From an uncultured Ruminococcus sp. (GTDB lineage Bacteria; Bacillota; Clostridia; Oscillospirales; Acutalibacteraceae): a stretch of DNA of 6,202 bases. The position numbers and the translations under genes are program-made. Under the pieces are notes generated by a model, which saw only the letters and a list, made by a program, of their open reading frames with translations, made no database searches and had not been told where the DNA came from. This document shows positions 1 to 4,740 of the stretch, piece after piece. The first letter of the stretch is position 1; every line of letters begins with the position of its first letter. Location of the stretch: contig CACYDB010000069.1 in NCBI GenBank assembly GCA_902773035.1, positions 1-6,202 of the forward strand, in the 5' to 3' direction.

Positions 1-275
1 CCGATCTTTTTGAAAGAGACGCGATGAACTCGGCAAGTCACAAGGCGATCGCCGTCGGAGGACTTGTTTGTATGTTCCTATCGTTTATGGATATATTCCT
101 CAGCGGCTCATTTAATTATACGCTGTGGGGAGTGTATCTTTCCATGACGGGCACAACTCTGCTGGTCAAATACTTACACCTCAAAAAGATTCACGAGTTG
201 ATTTTCGGCATTATCGAACTTCTGTTGGCTATAGCATTTATCGTAATGCATTTTTTACGTTATAACGCAAGGTAA
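1..275 (+). CDS. Small DUF6442-like integral membrane protein, 5' end outside the window
   Basis: The reading frame is open to the left edge (first full codon at 3, reading DLFERDA before the first Met at 24), so the gene very likely begins upstream and the Met at 24 is probably internal. No convincing Shine-Dalgarno sequence precedes that Met. The visible part has three hydrophobic segments, about residues 9-29, 33-49 and 58-78 counted from that Met. The block NYTLWGVYLS followed by VKYLHLKKIHELI resembles, from memory, the DUF6442 family of small Clostridia and Bacilli membrane proteins, whose members start some 20-30 residues earlier and are often encoded beside a small XRE regulator. That is exactly the arrangement here: the regulator starts 5 nt after this stop. 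The function of the family is unknown to me; a membrane partner or target of the regulator is an inference. Confidence 0.75.
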   Translation, partial: DLFERDAMNSASHKAIAVGGLVCMFLSFMDIFLSGSFNYTLWGVYLSMTGTTLLVKYLHLKKIHELIFGIIELLLAIAFIVMHFLRYNAR

Positions 276-280
276 AAGCT

Positions 281-490
281 ATGGATGACAAACTGGTTCT
301 CAAAAACAACCTCAAGCAAATCCGCTCCGAAGCGGGATTATCTCAACAGGCGCTCGCCGATATTGTCGGCGTATCGCGCAACACGATAAGCTCAATTGAA
401 ACAGGACAGTTCAACCCTACCGCGAAACTGGCGCTGATATTGTGCGTCGCGCTGGACAAAAAGTTTGAGGATATTTTTTATTTTGATTAG
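281..490 (+). CDS. Small XRE-family helix-turn-helix transcriptional regulator
   Basis: This 69-residue protein is a single Cro/C1-type DNA-binding domain with no effector domain. The helix-turn-helix covers about residues 20-42: LSQQALADIVGVSRNTISSI is the classic pattern of helix 2, turn and recognition helix, followed by ETGQFNPTAKLAL. The C-terminal LDKKFEDIFYF is typical of the very short, YozG-like class of Firmicutes regulators. The start at 281 fits the family length and has an AAGG at 269-272, 8 nt upstream, inside the end of the preceding gene. The two genes are 5 nt apart and must be cotranscribed. It probably binds as a dimer to an operator upstream of the pair, which lies outside the window. 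The target is not visible. The domain call is firm; autoregulation is an inference. Confidence 0.93.
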   Translation: MDDKLVLKNNLKQIRSEAGLSQQALADIVGVSRNTISSIETGQFNPTAKLALILCVALDKKFEDIFYFD

Positions 491-509
491 CGCGAAAAGG
501 CTGTCGAAT

Positions 510-556
510 AAACAAATAAAATCGGGAAGACAGGTTGCTCAACCTATCTTCCCGAT
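510..556 (-). terminator. Rho-independent terminator of pduL
   Basis: The arms 521-536 and 541-556 form a 16-bp stem with one C-A mismatch and the tetraloop GCTC. Read on the minus strand the stem is followed by TTTTATTTGTT (510-520), a good U-tract, 21 nt after the pduL stop. On the plus strand the stem is followed by AACTAATTACC without a T-run. It is therefore chiefly the pduL terminator, though the long stem may also slow readthrough from the convergent HTH gene, which has no other visible terminator. Confidence 0.88.
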
Positions 557-576
557 AACTAATTACCAAGCGGAAA

Positions 577-1146
577 TTATACAATAATCTCGCCTTCAAC
601 GTTACCCGCGATACCTGCCGCGTTAGCCTCGTCGGTATCGATGTGCATAGCCTTGAAGTACTTGTCGCTTACTCTTACGACAACGTCGCCGAAGATTGTC
701 TCACGAGCGCCGGGTGTGCCGACCTTAACGGAAACGATCTGCTTCTCCTTAAGTCCCATTTCCTCAGCGTCAGCGGGAGTGAGGTGGATATGTCTTTTCG
801 CAACGATCACACCGCAGTCGATCTCGATCTCACCCTTGGGGCCGATGAGCTTACAGCCCGGTGAACCTGCAACATCGCCCGACTCACGTACGGGAGGTAC
901 GATACCGAGCTTACGCGCGTCTGTGTAGCTGACCTCGATCTGAGTGTCGGGACGCTCGGGTCCGAGAATCGACATATTGAGCTCGCCTCTGGGGCCTACA
1001 ACTGTAACCTTCTCAAAGCAGGCGAACTGACCCGGCTGAGATAAGTCCTTCTTATTTGTGAGCTGCGCGTCAGCGCCGAAAAGCTTTTCAAAATCCGCTC
1101 TCGAAACGTGAAGGTGACGGGCGGAGGTCTCAACTAAAACTTTCAT
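577..1146 (-). CDS. pduL: Phosphate propanoyltransferase / phosphotransacylase, PduL family
   Basis: PduL enzymes interconvert acyl-CoA plus phosphate with acyl-phosphate plus CoA, so that acetate or propionate kinase can make ATP. The 189 residues hold both halves of the family fold. SARHLHVS (H11, H13) and AKRHIHLTP (H119, H121) carry the histidine pairs that bind zinc in characterised PduL proteins. Also visible are MSILGPERPDTQIEVS (58-73) and AMHIDTDEAN (166-175, H168). The enzyme is unrelated to Pta. The protein begins directly at the catalytic domain: the N-terminal encapsulation peptide of microcompartment PduL (about 20 residues) is absent, and no shell gene is nearby. It is therefore probably cytosolic and a functional Pta substitute in acetate formation (inference; ackA is not in the window). 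The start at 1146 has GGTGG at 1157-1161. It stands alone, divergent from udg. Confidence 0.95.
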   Translation of the reverse strand: MKVLVETSARHLHVSRADFEKLFGADAQLTNKKDLSQPGQFACFEKVTVVGPRGELNMSILGPERPDTQIEVSYTDARKLGIVPPVRESGDVAGSPGCKLIGPKGEIEIDCGVIVAKRHIHLTPADAEEMGLKEKQIVSVKVGTPGARETIFGDVVVRVSDKYFKAMHIDTDEANAAGIAGNVEGEIIV

Positions 1147-1196
1147 AATTATCTAACCACCAATCAAAATTTTTCCGTAAAAAACGGTCTATAGTT

Positions 1197-1225
1197 ATTT
1201 TAACTCATTATAGATGAAATTTCAA
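1197..1225 (-). promoter_or_regulatory. Candidate SigA promoter of pduL
   Basis: On the minus strand, TTGAAA (1220-1225) and TAAAAT (1197-1202) are separated by 17 bp, which predicts a transcript start near 1190 and a leader of about 44 nt. A perfect TATAAT on the same strand at 1207-1212 is an alternative -10, but it has no -35 at the right distance (TTGTAT lies 21 bp away). No boundary evidence beyond the match is available. Confidence 0.6.
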
Positions 1226-1235
1226 GAGGTATAAT
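1207..1235 (+). promoter_or_regulatory. Candidate promoter of the uracil-DNA glycosylase gene
   Basis: A perfect TATAAT lies at 1230-1235, giving a leader of about 35 nt to the ATG at 1277. The -35 region (about 1207-1213, ATTATAG) matches the consensus poorly, so the promoter is either weak or activator-dependent. It overlaps the opposing pduL promoter, whose -35 is at 1220-1225. Confidence 0.5.
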
Positions 1236-1276
1236 ACAAGTAATCAAAATCCGCGACAGGAATACGGAGGTAGGCT

Positions 1277-1852
1277 ATGTACAACAGTTTTGAAGAACTC
1301 AAAAAAGACTGCGAGGAATGTCGCAGGTGCGGACTCTGTGAAACGCGACACAACGTCGTCGTCGGAGTCGGAAACCCCGAGGCTGACGTACTGTTCATCG
1401 GCGAGGGTCCCGGCGAGAACGAGGATATACAGGGCGAACCGTTCGTAGGCAGAGCGGGCAAGCTTCTCGACAAAATGCTCAACGCGGTTGACCTTGACCG
1501 CAACAAAAACATTTACATCGCGAACATCGTCAAGTGCAGACCTCCGCAAAACCGCGATCCCAAGCCCGAGGAGCAGGAGCAGTGCATTGACTGGCTGAGA
1601 AATCAGGTAAGACTGATCAAGCCTCAGATAATAGTCTGCCTCGGCAGGATCTCGGCGCAGAAGCTGATTGACCCGAACCTCAAAATCACAAAGGAGCACG
1701 GCAGTTTTATAGAAAAAGGAAAATTCCTGATGATGCCGATGTTCCACCCCGCCGCGATACTGAGAAATCCCAACCAGAAGCCCGAGGCTTTTGAGGACTT
1801 CTTAAAGCTCAGAGATAAAATCAAGGAAATCTGCCCCGACACATATAAATAA
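1277..1852 (+). CDS. Uracil-DNA glycosylase, family 4 (4Fe-4S type)
   Basis: This enzyme removes uracil from DNA after cytosine deamination or dUTP incorporation, starting base-excision repair. The four cluster cysteines are C15, C18, C87 and C103, in CRRC and in VKCRPPQNR...EEQEQC. C12 and C21 lie close but do not align with the ligands of the Thermotoga enzyme as I recall it. The uracil-pocket motif GEGPGENED (42-50) and the DNA-intercalation motif HPAAILR (157-163) are intact, as is PFVGRAGKLLD (55-65). At 191 residues it has the usual family length and no sign of damage. The start is fixed by a strong GGAGGT at 1266-1271, five nt before the ATG. The gene is monocistronic, with its own promoter and terminator. 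A family-5 enzyme is unlikely because GEGPG is of the family-4 type. The family call is firm; the substrate range is inferred from the family. Confidence 0.95.
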   Translation: MYNSFEELKKDCEECRRCGLCETRHNVVVGVGNPEADVLFIGEGPGENEDIQGEPFVGRAGKLLDKMLNAVDLDRNKNIYIANIVKCRPPQNRDPKPEEQEQCIDWLRNQVRLIKPQIIVCLGRISAQKLIDPNLKITKEHGSFIEKGKFLMMPMFHPAAILRNPNQKPEAFEDFLKLRDKIKEICPDTYK

Positions 1853-1856
1853 ATTC

Positions 1857-1887
1857 ACGCCCCTTTATCGCAAGGGGCGTTTTATTA
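1857..1887 (+). terminator. Rho-independent terminator of the uracil-DNA glycosylase gene
   Basis: ACGCCCCTT (1857-1865) pairs perfectly with AAGGGGCGT (1872-1880) around the loop TATCGC. The stem runs into TTTTATTATT. It starts 4 nt after the stop codon. This is a textbook plus-strand terminator. Confidence 0.93.
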
Positions 1888-1910
1888 TTCCGAGCGCAAC
1901 CGGGCGGGCA

Positions 1911-1940
1911 ATACAAAAGAGGCTGTCTTTCGACAGCCTC
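1911..1940 (-). terminator. Rho-independent terminator of the Ser-rich surface protein gene
   Basis: GAGGCTGTC (1919-1927) pairs perfectly with GACAGCCTC (1932-1940). On the minus strand the loop is a stable GAAA tetraloop and the stem is followed by TTTTGTAT (1911-1918). It lies 24 nt past the stop at 1965 and faces the glycosylase terminator, so the two convergent genes are insulated from each other. Confidence 0.9.
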
Positions 1941-1964
1941 ATAATTATTAACAAGTTATGTTAA

Positions 1965-3068
1965 TTATTCCTCTCTCTTCTTGCGTGACATAAAGATCGC
2001 GCCGCCGGCTACGAGCATTACGCCTGCGAGAATGAACAGGATTGTGTCTTCCTGACCGTCAGAGCCTGAGCCTGAGCCGTTGTATGAGCTTGAGCCTGAG
2101 CTTGTGCCTGCGCTGGAAGAACCTGAGCTTGAAGAACCTGAGCTTGAAGAGCTGTTGCTTACAGCTGAAGTGCTGCCGCCGTTAGACTTGATTGTCTTTT
2201 CCTTCTCAGCAGCTGCCTTCTTGATCTTGCTTGTATCCTTAACCTCGTCAGCCTTTGCGGGATAAGCCTTAGCAAAAGCTTCTGTGAGGCACTTGAGGAT
2301 AGCGTTCTCGTCTTCGCCTGTCTCCTTAGACTCAACATAACCGAAGATTGTGCTGATCTGATCGGAAGATGTGATACCGAACTTGGGATAAGCCTTTGCG
2401 AGAGCTGCTACAGCGTCAACGTTGGGGCTCTTGTAGTATGTAGGAATCCAGTCGCCGATAACCTCTTCACCCTTCTCATTGGGGCAGAGCTTGGAACCGA
2501 TGATGTTACCGATTGAAGAAATAGCAAGGTGAGGACCGTAGCTGGAGCTGTTTGTTGTCCATACTGCCTCGAAAGCTTCCTTCTCGGAGTCAACGGGGTT
2601 CTCGATCTTGTTGCCTGTTACCTTAGCTGTGTCGCCTACGCAAGCCTTAGCGAAGGTTGTATCGTAGGTCTGAACGCCTGTGTTAGCGCTGAAGATAATG
2701 CAGTAATCCTTGCCGGACTGGAGTCCGCCCTCAACTGTTGTTGAGTTGTCAAGAACTGAAAGGTCATACTCGTAGATGTTGCCGTCAACCTTCTTACAAA
2801 CTTCTTTCTTTGACTGCCAGGGGAAGAAGGAATCTCCGCCTCTCTCCCAGATGTGACAGTAGATGATTGAATAGTTGCTCCACTTGGAAGCGTCAAACTT
2901 GATTGAATTGCCCGCGCCTGAAGCTGAGCTTGAAGTATCCGCGCCTGCGGAGTTGTTGCTGTCCGCGCCAACCTTGGAATCGGTAACCTCGGCAGCTGAA
3001 ACTGCGATTGCAGCCATTGAGAAAACTAAAAGCGCCGCTATGGCGATAGCAATAATTCTCTTAACCAT
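1965..3068 (-). CDS. Secreted, C-terminally membrane-anchored protein with a putative carbohydrate-binding region and Ser/Gly-rich linker
   Basis: This is a 367-residue surface protein. Residues 1-26 are a signal peptide (MVKR, hydrophobic core, VSAA; cleavage near 25/26). A Ser/Ala-rich spacer follows to about 55. The globular part (56-212) contains FDASKWSNYSIIYCHIWERG, FFPWQSKKEVC, YEYDLSVLD, YCIIFSANTGVQTYDTTF, KACVGDT and SSIGNIIGSKL. I associate these blocks with secreted ruminococcal proteins; the Trp/Tyr-rich FDxSxW...IYxHIW start recalls CBM25/26-like starch-binding modules, but that assignment is tentative. A helical region (215-297) is followed by a Ser/Gly linker (298-337), one transmembrane helix (341-360) and the cytoplasmic tail SRKKREE. 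No LPXTG-type sorting motif precedes the helix, so membrane anchoring is likelier than sortase attachment. Six cysteines (71, 91, 123, 143, 195, 260) could form disulfides. The start is supported by AAGGAG at 3079-3084. It is monocistronic. Confidence 0.8.
   Translation of the reverse strand: MVKRIIAIAIAALLVFSMAAIAVSAAEVTDSKVGADSNNSAGADTSSSASGAGNSIKFDASKWSNYSIIYCHIWERGGDSFFPWQSKKEVCKKVDGNIYEYDLSVLDNSTTVEGGLQSGKDYCIIFSANTGVQTYDTTFAKACVGDTAKVTGNKIENPVDSEKEAFEAVWTTNSSSYGPHLAISSIGNIIGSKLCPNEKGEEVIGDWIPTYYKSPNVDAVAALAKAYPKFGITSSDQISTIFGYVESKETGEDENAILKCLTEAFAKAYPAKADEVKDTSKIKKAAAEKEKTIKSNGGSTSAVSNSSSSSGSSSSGSSSAGTSSGSSSYNGSGSGSDGQEDTILFILAGVMLVAGGAIFMSRKKREE
2116..2150. repeat. Short tandem repeat in the Ser/Gly linker
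   Basis: The 15-bp unit GAAGAACCTGAGCTT occurs twice without change (2116-2130 and 2131-2145), followed by five more matching bases. Looser GAGCCTGAGCTT-like copies continue on the left to about 2066. The repeat encodes part of the Ser/Gly linker of the surface protein on the minus strand. The unit is in frame, so gain or loss of a copy would change linker length by five residues. Confidence 0.85.
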
Positions 3069-3118
3069 TAGTAATAATCTCCTTCTAAAAAATATTAAGA
3101 CATAGTCTCATTAATAGT

Positions 3119-3147
3119 ATTATACAATATAAGTTACAATTTCGCAA
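3119..3147 (-). promoter_or_regulatory. SigA-type promoter of the Ser-rich surface protein gene
   Basis: On the minus strand, TTGCGA (3142-3147) and a perfect TATAAT (3119-3124) are separated by 17 bp. The predicted transcript start is near 3112, giving a leader of about 44 nt that includes the AAGGAG ribosome-binding site. Confidence 0.7.
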
Positions 3148-3180
3148 TATTATTTGGAGCAATTTTATATCCAATATTGC
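3144..3180. repeat. Imperfect inverted repeat overlapping the -35 of the surface protein promoter
   Basis: GCAATATT (3144-3151) is inverted as AATATTGC (3173-3180). With a short bulge the pairing continues (TGGA 3155-3158 against TCCA 3170-3173 as an alternative register). The left arm overlaps the -35 at 3142-3147. It could be an operator, but the DNA is very AT-rich and such repeats arise by chance. Confidence 0.35.
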
Positions 3181-3225
3181 ACAAAGTTATTTTTGATATT
3201 TTAGTTAGTTTTTACAAAGTATGAC

Positions 3226-3255
3226 ATAAAACAGCCGCGGCGTAAACCGCGGCTG
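3226..3255 (-). terminator. Rho-independent terminator of the cohesin-like protein gene
   Basis: CAGCCGCGG (3232-3240) pairs perfectly with CCGCGGCTG (3247-3255) around a 6-nt loop. On the minus strand the stem is followed by TTTTATG. It starts 8 nt past the stop at 3264. Confidence 0.9.
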
Positions 3256-3263
3256 AGCTTTGA

Positions 3264-4058
3264 TTATTCCTTTGTATTTTCGTTATCGGGATTCTTTTTG
3301 TTATAATGACGTCCGATTACGGCGACGATTATAATAGCGATGATGATCGCGGCGATAACAAGAATAATGATTATAGTCGTTGTATCCGAGCCTGAATCTT
3401 TTGTAACCTCTGTAGCGTTCTGAACGTCGGGAGATTTAGTCTCGCCGATGATAGCGACGTGATTCTTACCGCTGCCGTTCTTCTCACCCTTGCCGTCGGC
3501 GTAGTTTGTGAAGCTGCCCTGATACTCGTTGATGATATCAGCCTGATTGTTGACTATAGCCGCGGCGTCCTTGACGACCTTCTTGCCGTTGACTGAAATG
3601 TCGTTTGTAAAGGTGAAGCTCTTGAGGTAAGTCAGATCATGACCGTACATCTCACTTACGAAGTAGGTTACGTCAGCCGTACCGCTGCCCACAACCTCAA
3701 AATCAACCTTCATCAGCTCCGCCTTCTTGCTGAAATCGGCGGTATTCTTAACGTCCGTCCAGTTGAACGCGATAAGGTTCTCGATTTCGGTGTTGCTTAC
3801 AACGCCGCCGAGCTTCGGGAACGCAAGGCTTTCATCCTGGATTTTCAGAGATTTTGAATCGTAAACAACGTAAATCTGGAGTCCCTCGATATTTTCCGAG
3901 CATTCGGAAAGATTGAGCGTATAGGTGATCTTATCGCCCTTCTTAGCGTCAGCGCCGTTGACGTTGAGCTTCTCCGCGGCGAAAACCGACGCGGTGGAAA
4001 AGAGCATAATGAGAGCTGTCATTAAAACAGCGAATGATGCTTTAAGAATTTTAGTCAT
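3264..4058 (-). CDS. Membrane-anchored cohesin-like domain protein
   Basis: This is a 264-residue protein with a signal peptide (MTKILKASF, hydrophobic core, SVFAA, cleavage near residue 28). One cohesin-like beta-sandwich (about 30-160) follows: KKGDKITYTLNLS, IEGLQIYVVYDSKSLKI, a middle strand AFNWTD, and LMKVDFEVVGSGTADVTYFV. A polar linker (about 165-225) leads to one transmembrane helix (about 229-248, Ile-rich) and a basic, then acidic tail. Cohesins bind dockerin-bearing enzymes at the cell surface in cellulosomes and amylosomes. The GD...Y.L pattern and the YDSKSLKI strand support this fold, but dockerin binding is inferred. The frame is open up to an ATG at 4190. I chose 4058 because it begins a good signal peptide and because the promoter (4110-4138) lies between the two starts. 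The ribosome-binding site is a weak GAGAGA-like stretch at 4066-4074. No sortase motif is present. Confidence 0.82.
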   Translation of the reverse strand: MTKILKASFAVLMTALIMLFSTASVFAAEKLNVNGADAKKGDKITYTLNLSECSENIEGLQIYVVYDSKSLKIQDESLAFPKLGGVVSNTEIENLIAFNWTDVKNTADFSKKAELMKVDFEVVGSGTADVTYFVSEMYGHDLTYLKSFTFTNDISVNGKKVVKDAAAIVNNQADIINEYQGSFTNYADGKGEKNGSGKNHVAIIGETKSPDVQNATEVTKDSGSDTTTIIIILVIAAIIIAIIIVAVIGRHYNKKNPDNENTKE

Positions 4059-4109
4059 ATTATTTCTCTCTTTCGTGTTGATTTCTGTAGTTTTAACAGT
4101 TCGGAATAT

Positions 4110-4138
4110 ATTATATATCATATTAATACAAATTTCAA
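4110..4138 (-). promoter_or_regulatory. SigA-type promoter of the cohesin-like protein gene
   Basis: On the minus strand, TTGAAA (4133-4138) and a perfect TATAAT (4110-4115) are separated by 17 bp. The predicted start of transcription is near 4103, about 45 nt before the ATG at 4058. This placement excludes the upstream ATG at 4190 as the normal start. Confidence 0.78.
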
Positions 4139-4173
4139 TGAGTTTTTTTATTTTATTCTCTCTTTTCCACAAA

Positions 4174-4201
4174 GGAAAAAGCCGGTTCAACGAACCGGCT
4201 T
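4174..4201 (-). terminator. Rho-independent terminator of the 62-residue membrane protein gene
   Basis: AAGCCGGTTC (4179-4188) pairs with GAACCGGCTT (4192-4201) around a 3-nt loop. On the minus strand the stem ends in TTTTTCC. It begins 6 nt past the stop at 4208 and separates this gene from the cohesin-like gene's promoter. Confidence 0.9.
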
Positions 4202-4207
4202 AATGCT

Positions 4208-4396
4208 TCAATCGTGTTTTTCGTGGGCGATGTAGATCGGCACACAGGCGATAGCTACAAAAATAAGCAGCATGATCTCCGATACAGTGCCGGCGTCACC
4301 CGGATTATTGCTCAAAAGGGCAACAATCGTGAACATCACTGCAATAAGGCAGAGAATCAGCACAAGGCTGACTGCCTTAATATGTTTTTGAAACAT
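4208..4396 (-). CDS. Small two-helix membrane protein of unknown function
   Basis: I do not recognise this 62-residue protein. It has a short basic N-terminus (MFQKHIK), a hydrophobic helix at about 8-28, a polar turn (SNNPGDAGTVSE, 29-40), a second helix at about 41-57, and the polar tail AHEKHD. The positive-inside rule puts both ends in the cytoplasm. It is a real gene: a GGAGG at 4406-4410 sits 9 nt before the ATG, a near-consensus promoter lies at 4443-4471, and a strong terminator follows the stop. No catalytic motif or export signal cleavage site is evident. Two hydrophobic helices with a short loop are also seen in small regulatory membrane proteins and in some toxins, but no antitoxin RNA or partner gene is apparent. 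No function is assigned. Confidence 0.8.
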   Translation of the reverse strand: MFQKHIKAVSLVLILCLIAVMFTIVALLSNNPGDAGTVSEIMLLIFVAIACVPIYIAHEKHD

Positions 4397-4442
4397 ATTT
4401 GGTTTCCTCCATTTTCACACACATCATCCAAATGGTATTGCA

Positions 4443-4471
4443 ATTATAATTCGCATTTCGAAAAAAGTCAA
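4443..4471 (-). promoter_or_regulatory. Near-consensus SigA promoter of the 62-residue membrane protein gene
   Basis: On the minus strand, TTGACT (5 of 6 bases) at 4466-4471 and a perfect TATAAT at 4443-4448 are separated by exactly 17 bp. It is the best promoter match in the window. The predicted transcript start is near 4436, with a leader of about 40 nt. Confidence 0.85.
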
Positions 4472-4697
4472 CCCCCATTACACAAGTTTAATTGCCTGTA
4501 ACAGAACTGTAATTCCGATAGAGAAAAATAATCAGCAAAATAGTTGTACTGTTTTTTTACGCCACAAAATGTTGTGGTCGGGCATTTTTACTGGGAAAAA
4601 TGACACTTGTCACCTTTCGGGATCCGTAAAATTTTCCGCGATAAAATAACAAGCTTGTTGCTTTTTCAGCGTCGAAAAAAATTTTTTCCGAATCAAA
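4472..4697. other. Gene-free AT-rich stretch with short palindromes
   Basis: No convincing coding region lies here. It holds ACAGAACTGT (4501-4510), CCACAA/TTGTGG (4562-4577), TGACA/TGTCA (4600-4611), the 12-bp palindrome AACAAGCTTGTT (4648-4659) and a run of seven A and six T (4675-4687). No promoter with correct spacing was found that would define a small RNA. Confidence 0.5.
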
Positions 4698-4723
4698 GGA
4701 GCCGCCGTAAAAACGACAGCTCC
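4698..4723 (-). terminator. Probable terminator of the ppi-galE unit
   Basis: A 10-bp stem including two G-U pairs (4698-4707 with 4714-4723, loop TAAAAA on the plus strand) lies 17 nt past the galE stop. On the minus strand it is followed only by TTTGATTC, so the U-tract is weak. An A/T run further on (4675-4687) may add to termination. Confidence 0.65.
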
Positions 4724-4740
4724 GAAAGATGAAACCGTTT

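Noticed and set aside
1175..1187. Small hairpin CCGT/ACGG in the pduL leader as a riboswitch or attenuator
   Set aside because: It is only a 4-bp stem, and the leader (about 44 nt) is too short for a known riboswitch.
1244..1747. 167-codon minus-strand frame opposite the uracil-DNA glycosylase
   Set aside because: The plus-strand protein has all family motifs; the antisense frame has no start signals or recognisable domain.
2080..2265. Plus-strand frame rich in Glu, Leu and Pro (EPELEEPELEE pattern)
   Set aside because: It is the antisense shadow of the Ser/Gly repeat linker of the minus-strand surface protein.
2040..3068. Sortase (LPXTG-type) anchoring of the two surface proteins
   Set aside because: Both have a C-terminal helix and charged tail, but neither has an LPXTG-, NPXTG- or PKTGD-like motif before the helix.
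4059..4190. Upstream ATG at 4190 that would lengthen the cohesin-like protein by 44 residues
   Set aside because: The added segment is lysine- and isoleucine-rich, lies before an already complete signal peptide, and contains the promoter (4110-4138) and part of the preceding gene's terminator.
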